This document shows, piece after piece, positions 23,301 to 34,130 of a DNA stretch of 64,000 bases (the first letter of the stretch is position 1; every line of letters begins with the position of its first letter). Origin of the DNA: Gnetum montanum (taxonomy: Eukaryota > Streptophyta > Gnetopsida > Gnetales > Gnetaceae); contig MNCI01027198.1 in NCBI GenBank assembly GCA_015680685.1, positions 22,497 through 86,496 of the forward strand, written 5' to 3'. A model generated the notes under the pieces. The model ran no database searches. It saw only the letters and a list, made by a program, of their open reading frames with translations, and was not told where the DNA came from. A program made the translations under genes and the position numbers.

Positions 23301-25749
23301 ACCAGCAAAGCGCACTTCTCATTTTTTAGGATGAGAAGGCTATGGAGCTACCTTATGTGGGGTGGGGGCTATTGTAGGGCCTAGCCCCCTGATAACAAAT
23401 GGAGCTAATGGTGTTGATGTGCAAGGCGGTGGTACGTTTCTACTAATAGGTGTAGGGGCGGATGACTTGGGAGCAGGTGGTGCAAAGGGAGATGTTTAGG
23501 AAGGGACTCTTATGACAAAATTTTGTTGTAGACTTTGATTAATCGCTGGTGGTGCTAGTGCACTACGTTGAGGCACATAGACCACAAATGGCTGCTGGGG
23601 TGATCTAGGATTACTTTCAATACTAATGGTGTTGATAGTATAGCCACCGTTGTTGGCATTGAGGGATTGATTCTCAGGGCATACTAAATTGCTTTAGTCT
23701 AGCACCAGTTTCCACTAATCAATCAGCCTTTGAATGTCATCCTTTAGCACCATGTAGTAATCTGTGTCATGGCCACACTATTGATGGTAATCACAAAATC
23801 GCTCCAGCTTGAAATGCTTAGGAACTGGGGGCTCATTGGGCAAAGCCAGTGAGGGGTTCCTAAGGAGTTCATTGTACGGTTGGTGCTTCTCGGTTCCCTC
23901 TTCTGACATCTGCTTATGTTGGATGTACCCCACTACCAATAGTTGCTTTAGAAGATCTGAAGGCTTGAGAAGAAGTGGAGTATACTTCGAGCAATCCTTA
24001 TGCTTGAAGTTCACTTTGGGTAGTGCAGTTGTCTCAGGTGTGGATGTGGGAAGTTGCAATGCATTTTCCTATTTGGGTATAGGGTTAACTATAGGTGTGG
24101 CTGGTTTCTTGTTATTTTTGTTACTATTGTTGTTAGGTTTTGGTTTGGCCTTGTTCGCCACAGCGGCCACTGTTGCTGTTGTAGCCTTAACCTTGTCCTT
24201 CTTAGTGAAGGTGTTCTTGTATGCAACATAAGTAAGGTCTTTGCTTGCCTTAGCCACATCCTGTATGCTCTTAGTTTGGGTGAAAGCCTGACTGAGAGTG
24301 TGGGGAGTCAGGTAATAAAACTTAGAATTAATGAAGTCATTCACTGCACCCTTAAAAATGGCCAGCAAATGGGCTTCTACGATGGGCTCATGGATTTCAT
24401 TAAGAGTCATGCTCCAGCATCGGATGAACTTCTGGACTTCTTCTAGTGGGTCTTGCTTCATGCTCATTAACTGATCCAGCATGATCTGTAGTCTCAAGTT
24501 GTATTTGAAACGCATCATGAACTGGGTTAGAAGCTCCTCTAGGGTTGAGATGGAGGAGAGTGGAAGGGCATGGTACCAATCCAGAGCTTTTCTAGACAAA
24601 TACATGGCAAAGACATGGATGATCATCTATGGCCATTGTTATAGAAGAAGGAACTCATACCTAAACTTAACAAGGTGTTCATTGGGATCCCCTTCCCTAT
24701 TGTATTTCGTGAAGTGCGGGAGCCACATCCCTGGGGGTAACGTTAATGCAGGGACTATTGGGTTGATGGGGTCATCCTGGTAGATGTCCATGACTTGAAC
24801 CATATTAGACTCGATAGCTTTGAGGCATTTTATTTCCTCAATAAGAGTTTGGATAAGCTGAAGTGCTTGATCTAGACCCAGGGATGATGCAGGCAGTTGG
24901 TAAACCATAGGAGTAGCTCCCATCTATGGAGTAGCGGGGCCAACAGCATGACCTACTGATAGTGCCATTGGGATGGACCCTATGAACTATGTTACTTATG
25001 GTGTCCACCAACCAGTAGGTGGTGATGTTGTAGCAGTAGCCGAGGGTTGTGCTATGGGATAGACTATTTGCATGGATGATGGAACAAAGCATATTCCCAC
25101 ACTAGGTGGTATTGTTTGTGGTGCTTGGTAGGTCTGATGGCGAATGTGAGACATATACGATGGTAAGGTAGCAGGAGGAGAAGTGAATGGGGTCCAACAT
25201 GTAGATGGGCCTAGGCCCGCCACTGATGATGGAACAAGTGTAAATGCAGGAATAGAGAGGGAAGCTACATGCGACTACGAAGTAGGTATGGTATGAATGT
25301 GTGGTAGGGTAGCTACGATTGGTATGTGATGGGATGCAAGAATAGACTGATGAACAGTTTGAGGAGAAATGGTAGCTAAGAATGAAATAGGGGAATAGGG
25401 GCATTGATATGCTGAGGGCATGACATGGCTACCCATTGTTGATGCAATCATGGGTTGCAATGACGTAGACATGATCACAAAGGGAGCAACAATAGACAAC
25501 AAGTTCATCCAAAATGATGGGATGGGAGGGGTAGTGGCAAGGTTGGTTTGACCCTGCCCTATCGAATTGGGAATCTCACTCTTCGTGCCCATCCTAGAAA
25601 GCCTCACCATGATGAGATGCTGTGTCCTGCAACTCCCTAGGCCCAAGGACCTAGATCAGTTAATCTAGAAGCCATTACTTCATTTGTGTTAAGGGGATGG
25701 GAATGCTGGGAGTGGGAATAAATTTCCTCCCATTGCAATAGGAAAACTC
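23301..25749 (-). pseudogene. Element E gag, main part
   Basis: The minus strand encodes a Thr/Pro/Gln-rich N-terminal part (25646-24900) and the capsid-like region with MDIYQDDPINPIVPAL (about 24790), KALDWYHALPLSSISTLEELL (about 24600-24530) and SMKQDPLEEVQKFIRCW. A Lys/Asn-rich linker follows (about 24200-24080), then FKLERFCDYHQ (about 23790), the start of the knuckle-like motif. It closely parallels 29116-30269 of A. Stops and frameshifts are present. Its first 80 codons lie at 44606-44372, beyond the A insertion. Confidence 0.75.
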
Positions 25750-25754
25750 AAAGT
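25750..25754. other. Target site duplication of element A, left copy
   Basis: AAAGT next to the TGAAACACC LTR start. The right copy at 44367-44371 is GAAGT, one difference. The gag reading of E continues across the two flanks, which supports the call. Confidence 0.75.
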
Positions 25755-27407
25755 TGAAACACCCAAAAAAATGCAAGGTCATTCTTACTTCACCAAGCAT
25801 AGTACTTCACGCAGCATCATGGCAGTTCATCAGGAGGAGAATGCCCTGAGGTTAGGTCAGCTAGTTTGGAAAATTTTCTACTTTGGGCATGAACAAGCTC
25901 TATGGATGACCCTTCCTGTTCATCCAAGTAGGTCACCCGGTTGATAGCCTACTTAGAAAACAACACACGGAGTTGGCAGTGGCATTTTGGATGTGCAAGA
26001 AATAGTTTGGAAAGTTTTCTAAGGCACGAAGTCTACTACGCTATGCTACACCCCGCTATGTAGCGTAGAAAACTTCAGAAAACATCTACAAAGTGAAGTG
26101 TCACCCTACGCTACGCTATGAATCATAGCAACAATCATACAACTAGTTTCATAACCTAACTTCAAGTCCTTAAAATGTTCCTTTCCATTAGGAAGTGGCA
26201 GACCATGTTTGCTGCTACGCTATGATGAGCTACATGGCGCAGCAAGGCGTAGCAAAACTACAGAAAAGACAAAAGGCAACTCAAAGAACAAGGCCGGCAT
26301 AGTTGCAAGTCCCACAGTGTAGGAAGCAATGTTTGCAGATTGGCCAAGTTTTTTGTGACTAAGGCCAGATGCTATGCTACATAGTGTAGCAAGCATGTAG
26401 CATGTGTAGCAAAAAGTAGGACAATGTGCCACACTACGCCAAGCATGCCATGCTATGATGCACGGTGAAGCATGCGGGTGGTTGTGTGACATCAATGCAC
26501 TTCACTTAATTGGACTGTTGGCACACGTCTCCAGACATTGATGGTGCAATTATGGTGTGGCAAGCTCACAGTTGTGGCATTGTAGACTCATGGTCACAAT
26601 GGTCATGCACATCCAACGATCATACTAGCACGTGCGAAACCAACAAGTCAATGAAGTCTCAGGGCACATGGCGTCCAAACTAGCCCTATTGCGTGCCCTT
26701 GGTCCTATAAATACCTTGACAAGAAACACTCAAAGACTCTATGGCTCACAATCTGGCTCACACTCTTTCTCCGGTTCTAGTAAAAAATTCTATTTAGTTC
26801 AAAATTTTGCCAAGTGTCTCATTTCTCTTCTACTGGGTGAATCAATTTCTCCTCCTAGCATGTTGCAGCATCCAGCATTGTAAGCTCTCTGTTCAACACT
26901 ATGAATAGTTAGCATTCCTAACTGACATTCCATTCTATCCCCCTTTCTACCACCTTGGTATAATCCATGCATTGTCAGCACTTAAGTCCATGCCCAAGCA
27001 CACAACCTGTTTTTCCCTACACATCTTGGTTGCTCTTGGGATCTCTACACTCTGTTACACTATGCAACCGACTATGTTTGCCTTGACATAGCAAACTTGT
27101 AGCTTCAGAGCAATGCCATTTTCTAATTGTATCCTATTTTATTTTCCTGTTCATCCCTATGTGTTGCATTTCTTTTAGTCTTATTTACTTACAAGCACTA
27201 CTTTGCGTTTTTTCCCGGTTTTCAAATTATATGTTGCAAAAGGCTATAGAGACGTTGATTAAGTCCCTTTCTGATCAACAAGATCATTCAGGGTGCCCTA
27301 TATCTGCACACACTCCTAGCATGGCCCTCTCGCAGATACGGGGTCAAGATTGTTGCACCCACAAACCCCTCGGCTTTTTCCAGCCATCGACATTTTCAGT
27401 TGCAACA
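25755..27407 (+). repeat. Element A 5' LTR
   Basis: About 1.65 kb, TGAAACACCC...GCAACA. Matches 42704-44366. TATA box TATAAATA at 26706-26713. It carries GCTATGTAGCGTAG palindromes at about 26036-26066, 26105-26130 and 26215-26400. Confidence 0.9.
26706..26713 (+). promoter_or_regulatory. LTR TATA box, element A 5' LTR
   Basis: TATAAATA in a CCTATAAATACC context, found again at 43675-43682 and, in reverse, at 45483-45490 (E) and 54366-54373 (D). It is the best candidate for the start of genomic RNA. Confidence 0.7.
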
Positions 27408-27411
27408 GTTT

Positions 27412-27428
27412 TTTGGAGCTAGAAGGAG
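27412..27428 (+). other. Primer binding site of element A
   Basis: TTGGAGCTAGAAGGAGG, four bases after the LTR end; same core as in C and E with one C-to-A change. Confidence 0.8.
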
Positions 27429-27484
27429 GGCTTTTTGGTGCCTTTTCCAGTGTCATGGTCGGTCTATGAGCCTTCTACACCCTG

Positions 27485-27960
27485 ATATGCATAAGTGTAA
27501 ATGTGACACCCTTCTACGGTTGTTTGTGCTTTGTGCAGTGTAGATCAGTTGCTCCCACAGTTCCTCGGGAACCCTACAGAATACAAGGCCTCCAATTTCT
27601 AGTTAATTAGCCCATTTTACAGTAGTCTTGTATGCATTCTGTACCCCATCATTCATGGTATAGGTCAGTCACTTCAACGGTTCCCCTGGAGCCCTGTGAA
27701 ACATAGAGCCTTCTTGTTCGCTAGTTAACTTGCCCCCCTCATGGTCTTGCGTTCGTTCTGTACCCCATTGTGCGCGGTATAGGTTAGTCACTTCGACAGT
27801 TCCTTGGGGACCCCACGAGACCCAAAGCCTTTGCCAAATAGCTAAAATCACCTTATGGTAGTCTTGCATGCACTTTGTACCTCATCATGCACTGGCATAA
27901 ATGTTACACCCTCTTACAGTTGTTTATGCTTTGTGTGGTGCAGATCGGTTGGCAAGACGT
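27485..27960 (+). repeat. Leader tandem repeats of element A, period about 120 bp
   Basis: Three imperfect units begin near 27540, 27658 and 27777. Each has GTATAGGTYAGTCACTTC or a variant, a GTTCCYYRGG block, a TAGTTAA-type block and CTTGYRTKC..TCTGTACCCC. Flanking pieces with TTGTTTGTGCTTTGTGCAGTG (near 27518) recur near 27922. Element E's leader (44690-44770) has one related piece. No gene is seen here. Confidence 0.7.
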
Positions 27961-28054
27961 AAAGCCTGCTTTTGTTGCCATTCTCTTAGGTTGCTTTTAG
28001 CCCTTTTGTTCCTTTTGAAATTTTTGTGCCTTTTGGAAACTTACTTAACTTGCA

Positions 28055-30480
28055 ATGGATTTTTCAACTAATGCTGCCCATACCTTCAACGTCAAAATCA
28101 CTTTCAATGTTGAAGTCCCTACTATAGTTGAAGGCACTACTAGTGCCGAAAAACCACTGAACCTGATGCTGGAGATATATTGATCTCTCAGAATCCAAAA
28201 TTGAGGGCCTGAGAGATTGGCCCAATAACATGAGCATTATAGTTTCCTCTATGTAAAGGTGTAGGCCAATCTACCCTTGGATGTAGATGAACTCGAGGAC
28301 ACACATAGCTTCGAGTTCACTTACTACAATGGGAAGGAATTTGTTCCTATTGATGATGTTTCTTTACCTTTAACACAAGCATACCAAAGGCTTCTAGACC
28401 AACTAATCTAGTTGGCTAGGCTTAGGAAGCAACATGACGCAACCTCCAACCAAGATGACACTTTCCAGGATGGATAAGAGGAACTTGATTCCCAATTAGA
28501 TGATGGGGATCCAATCAACCCCTCTCCTGTCCCTCCTACGCAGTCCTTCTAGGCCAAGCCATCATCTATTACTGCTCCCTTTATAATTATGCCTATGCTT
28601 CCGCAACCCGCAACTGCAGCTAATATGGATAGCCACTTTAATCCCGCGGTATTCCAATGCCCTCTTTCACTTGTTTCGCCTATTAGGTTTATGGCTACTA
28701 TCCCTTTGTAGGTTGTCCAACAGCCTATTCCTGTAGGACATAACATGTCAACCGTGGCTACCCGGCCACATGTGCATATCATACCGCCTTCGCAAATATA
28801 TGTGACTTCTACCTCTATTCCTACATTCATGTCTGTTCCACCCACTATGGTAGGCCCTGTCCCATCCACATGGTGGGCCCCATTCACTTCTTTACCTACT
28901 CCACAACAGTCGCAGATGTTTCACTACGTGCACTCTCAAATACACCAAGCCTCGTAGTTATCACAACCTAATATGGGGCTATGATCTACACTATTGACGA
29001 CATAAGCAGTCTATTTAACAACCCAACCCGTAGTTGCCATGTTAACAACACCACCAGTCAGGTGGTGGACAACACAAAAACATTGCTAGCAGGGGTTGTC
29101 ACAACGGTATCGTGAATGGGCCACACTGTCACCCCTGCCACAGCACATGTAGGCATGGCCTCCGTGGTACCCCAACCATCTACAACGTTGCTCGGGCTAG
29201 AACAAGCATTTCAGGTCATCCAAACCCTTGCTGAGGAAATAAAACACCTCAAAACTACTAGGTATAACACCGTACAAGTCATGTACTTTTACCAAGATGA
29301 CCCTATCAGCCCTACAATCACTACTTTGACATTACCCCCATGGATGTCTCTCCTGCATTTTATGAAATATGATGGGAAGGGGGATTCCAATGCACATCTT
29401 GTAACCTTTAGGTTTGAGTCTCTGCTACTACAACAATGGCCACATACTATCATTCACGTCTTTGCCATGTCCCTAGCTGGGAAAGCCTTGGATTGGTACT
29501 GTGCGTTGCCATGCTCATCCATTTCATCTTTGGAAGAGCTGCTGACCCAGGTCGTGAGGCACTTCAAGTATAACTTGAAGCCAGAAACCAGGCTGGACCA
29601 GTTGATGAGTGTGAAGCAAGATCCCTTAGAGCTAGTCCAAAAGTATATTTAGCATTGGAGTCCATTGCGGAGTCCCACCTGTTGGCCATCTTCAAGGGTG
29701 TAGTGAACAACTTCATCAAGTCCAAATTGTACTACCTTGCTCCTCTCTCTCTTAGTCAATATTTCACCTAGATTAAGAGCATACAAGATGTGGTTGAGGC
29801 AAGCAAAGACCTAGCCTACATTGCCTACAAGAACACCTTTGCAAAGAAGGAAAAGGGTAAAGTCCCAACAACCACAGTGGCTACTGTGGCAGCTGAGGCC
29901 AAACCCAAACCTAGCAACAATGGTAGCAAAAATAGCAAGAAAACAGCCACACCCATGGCTAACCCTATGCCCAAATTGGGCCACATGCTGCAACCTGTTG
30001 TACCCATGCTTGAGGCATCTGCACAACCCAAGCCCAATTTTGAGTGCAAAGACTGCTCAAAATACACCCCGCTACCCCTCAAGCCTTTGGAACTTCTGAA
30101 GCAACTACTGGCAGTGGGATACATCCAACAAAAACAGTTGTCGGAGGAAGAAACCGTGAAGCATCAACGCTATTGTGAGCTCCTTAGGAATCCCTCTTTG
30201 GCCTTGCCCAATGAGTACCTAGTTCCTAAGGGTTTTAGACTAGACAGGTTTTGTGATTACCACCAATAGTGTGGCCATGAAACGGATTACTGCTTGGCAT
30301 TGTAGGATGACATCCAGAGGTTAATCGACCAAGGGAAGCTAGTGCTGGACGAAAGCAACCCAGTTCATCCCAAAAATCAATCTATATATGCCTACATAGA
30401 CCTCCTCAATGCCAACAATTCCAATTATGTAATCAACGTGACCGAGATCGACAATGATCCTAGGCCACCTCAGTAGCCAT
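28055..30480 (+). pseudogene. Element A gag
   Basis: Start ATG 28055 aligns with the gag starts of E (44606) and C (20629). The N-terminal 320 codons are variable, with Pro/Thr-rich sequence and several stops. The capsid-like region is open from 29116: VMYFYQDDPISPTITTL, KALDWYCALPCSSISSLEELL and MSVKQDPLELVQKYI (to 29650). A Lys/Asn/Ala-rich linker follows (29850-29960), then a knuckle-like FCDYHQ..GHETDYC (about 30250-30295) with a stop inside, and a helix-like tail. Gag packages the genomic RNA. Confidence 0.8.
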
Positions 30481-31703
30481 TTCTAATCCGTATGCCTTAG
30501 CGCAGTGCACCAGTACCATGAGCGGTTAATCCAAGATCGCAACAACCTTTCATCCTGAAAGTCCCTTCACGGGCATCCACTTTCATGCCACCTATTTGTG
30601 GGCCCACATAGCCTTGGCCAATAACACCCTTAGCTCCATTCATCATCAGGGGAATGATGTCCTTGACGGTTCCCATCTCATGAGAAATAACTGAGTAGCC
30701 TCCTTACCCCACAAGGTAAGAAGTCCACTTCACAGGTGAGACGTCTAAGGGAAGTACCATCCCAGGTACACCCAAGCCTATGTCGTTGCTCCCTACATTT
30801 ATGCCAAGTACAAAGGTTGACATGACCACACAATCTACATTGCTCTACCAACAAGGATCTAAGTCCAGATCTGAAGTTGCCCCTTCTTGAGAAATTTTTC
30901 TTCTAGGATGGATAGAAGAGGAGGAAGGTGCCAACAAACCAAGGCGCACCCAAGACCTCTTAGATGCCCTCACACAAGTTAAAAAAGTTCTAAAACAAAA
31001 TAACACTACCCTAAGCTTGTACGACCTAATCATGACAAATCCTCATTGCAAAGCTCTGATACGCATGTTGATAGCAACTCTGATCAACGAAGACATGCCA
31101 GCAAATGAGAAAGTGATCTACTTGGTCATGCTTTCCTTTGTGCCTACATGGTTAGACCAACCTCAACTAACCTTTTGTGATGATGCCATTAGGGAAGAAC
31201 CTGAGAGGGGTTAGGTAACTACATCATCCTTGTTAATCACAATTCATGTTGGTTAACACCGGATTTGAAGGGTACACATTGATGATGGAGCCACCACAAA
31301 TGTCATCCCTTTCCCCATTGTAGACAAGCTAGGTTTGGTAGACTAGATCAAACCCACAATAATGGCATGCGTAAGGTCATTCAATGGGGTGTAGGTTATG
31401 GTGAAAGGCACAATTCACATAAACTTCATAGCAGGGGACCAGCTCCCCACAGACGCAACATTCATTGTGGTCGAGGAAATGTTTAGGTTTAACCTGATCT
31501 TGGGGAGATCATGGTTGGCAGAACTTAGGGCCATCTCCTCATCCATACACCAAGATATTCATCCATCTTATGTAGGAAAAGAAGTGGTGATCCACGGTGA
31601 TGAAGTAGCAACACAAGCAATCCACAACATAGGCATGGAAGAAGGCTCAGAAGTCATAACTTCTGAGGTGAAATGCCTGTTGCAACCTACGCAGACTACC
31701 TGA
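30481..31703 (+). pseudogene. Element A protease region
   Basis: After a Pro-rich linker, SLYDLIMTNPHCKALIRML (31017) matches the same linker motif in C (about 17500). The active-site segment VHIDDGATTNVIPFPIVDKLG is near 31272-31340, then FIVVEEMFRFNLILGRSWLAEL (31460-31530). Stops at 31214 and near 31390 break the frame. This is a retropepsin-like aspartic protease with DDG where D-S/T-G is usual. A GGGGTAAG near 31712 is a possible splice donor. Confidence 0.75.
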
Positions 31704-31918
31704 TAGAGGGGTAAGCTTAGAAATTTGATCCCCTAAGAAAAAACACATGGACTGAGTTACCCTTCCAAGAAGGAGGCGATGACGTAGACTAAGGCCCTAG
31801 TGTAATGCCTTGGCCTTACATCTCACTCAACCCACATCGGGTCAAGAAGCAGCTTCGCCTAGCATAGCAACCCCACTACTTCCTGCCCACACATTGATCA
31901 TATGATTCAATTATATGA

Positions 31919-32240
31919 TCTAAAATGGCCTAAAACTAGCAATACACAATGCCCCGAAATGGCCTAAAACTAATACTACACTATGGCTTGAAATGGCCTA
32001 AAACTAGCAATACGCAATGGCCTGAAATGGCCTAAAACTAGCAATACACTATGGTCCAAAATGGCCTAAAACTAGCAATACACAATGGCCTAAAAATAGC
32101 AATACGCTATGGCCCAAAATGGCCTAAAACTAGCAATACAAAATGGCTTGAAATGGCCTAAAACTAGTAATACACAGTGGCCTAAAATGACCTAAAACTA
32201 GCAATACACAATGGCCTAAAATCGCCTAAAACTAGCACAT
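31919..32240. repeat. Tandem repeats with AATGGCCTAAAACTAGCAAT (element A)
   Basis: About nine to ten units of roughly 34 bp, the cleanest array of this type in the window. Read in reverse they are the TTTTAGGCCATTTCGGGCC type of E and C. They lie between the protease and the 3' end of the opposing gene. Confidence 0.9.
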
Positions 32241-33976
32241 GAGCATGAATATTCTATACAAGATGCATGCATGTAGTATATATGTTTGCACAAACTTTTC
32301 TTGCTTATTTAAAAAATTGTTGTATTTCAATGTCTGCAAAATCTGTTGCAAAATATCTCAAAATCCAAAATTTCAAACTATAAAAAAAAATCCCATGTGA
32401 TCATGGGTTGCTTCTGTTTGCCTCCCTTTCCCCATCCACTCCTACATTGTTGCCCTATGCATTGCCTTCTTCTTGGTTGTCCTCCACCGGTTCTTCATTC
32501 CCTCCCTCTACGGGTGTTCTGCCATCATTTGGGGCCTACACCGTGGGGATGAAGTGGTCAGTTAGGGCAACAAATGCAAATTACAATTGAACGTAAAGTT
32601 TAACATAGTAAAATGTGACTAACCTGAGTAGGTCCCACATTTGCCTCAAAGGGTATCTAGTTTAAGCTGAGTCCAAGGTGACGCTAGATGTCCTCCACTG
32701 TGATATCTATCCAATGGCTCCTATCTGGTCTAGGATCTACTACAGTAGCTCTCACCCTTTCAGCAGGTGTCCACCTTGGCAGCCCCAAAGCATAGGAGAC
32801 AACCATAGCCTCTCTTGTGGGAAGGGTCACCTGTGGGTTAGGAGCCTTCATCACCTTGACTTGTTCCTTGAACCTGTTGTAAGCCTCAGAAGAGTCAATA
32901 GCATTTATGAATGCTTCATATGTAAATGCCTTCACAGTGACCTCCTCATATAACTTGTGATGGGTAGCACTCTCTTGTTTATACATATACTTGTAGTTTC
33001 TTTGGGTTTGCCCTGATTCGAAAATCTTAGTGCTGAGGCCTTTCATATCTTGGCACTTTTGGTCCAACAAGTTCATTTTCATGCACTTCTCTATCACCTC
33101 ATGGGTAGTCTCAATATGTTGGCGCACAACCGTCCAAAACCTAGCATGGTCTACCGTGGTTGTGTGCCAGTCCTCATTGTTCATTCCCTGGGCTATGAGG
33201 AACTCGTTCCTCAACTTGACATCCGCTACCTCGGATCTCAAGTTAGTCTCCACCTGCTCCACCCTTTGGGTCCATTTTCATAACTCTTCGTTAGTATGCC
33301 AGAACTCCCATAGGAAGCATGTCAAGAGAAAAGCGCATCTGCAGGCCTCATCATATGCATGACGAGACACCTCAGTTGTTTGCAGTGGGAATGAGGACAT
33401 GGTGCCGACCTTCAAAGGTTGTGTCGGGTCCTACTTGAGTTGAGAAGCTGTCATGACATAAGAGACACACTAATCACATTAGCATAGGACAAGTAGCAAA
33501 TACAAGAAACTTCAGCTTAGCACCACTAGAGCAGATAGCACAACTACTTACCTGCTTCAGGGTCCACCGGCTGAAGGTGCCTAACCATGTCATCGACAAC
33601 CCCCTCCATAAACATGAACTTGTTGGGGAATTCAACCTGAGGCTCGGTATGAATCAGGGTGGGTCCCGCAATATCATTAGTACCATCTATCACATAACAA
33701 AACACATTAGCAATGACTAAAGTGGACCATAACAAGGCAGACATGTTGCCAAACTCACCAACGTCCGATGGCAGTCTTTCTTCTGGCTGACGCAAAACGA
33801 TGGTGGAGGCTTGGGTAGAAGTTCCTCCCAGGTTCACATGGACCTTCTCTTCATGTTTTGGTGCTTTTCCTTTGAAGAGACTAGTGCCTTGTTTATTCAA
33901 GGGGGACTCCTCAATCGGAGGATTCTTCCTAATGACGATTGCCCCTACCCTAGCCACAGGAGCTCTCCTCTTTGTG

Positions 33977-34130
33977 ACTGGAGCCCTTCTCGTCAAAACT
34001 GGGGCCTCCGTGTCCTTATTTGTCACTACTGGAGCCCTTCTTGTCAAAACTGGGGCCTCCATGTCCTTATTCGTCACTACTAGAGCCCCTCTCACCAAAA
34101 ATGGGGCCTTCGTGTTTTTATTTGCCGCCC
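33977..34130 (-). repeat. 51-bp in-frame tandem repeat in the accessory gene
   Basis: Three units of 51 bp (17 codons), with repeated EAPVLTRRAPVVTNKDT. The same exon in E has one diverged version (IESPVSEDRASVKKE). It lies in the low-complexity linker. Confidence 0.85.

Noticed and set aside
22621-25749. A separate minus-strand element with only gag and protease
   Set aside because: Its two ends join precisely to 8818 and to 44372 once C and A are removed, so it is the middle of element E.
31919-32240. CRISPR-like array
   Set aside because: Units are adjacent degenerate tandem repeats of about 34 bp without unique spacers, and the context is a plant retrotransposon.
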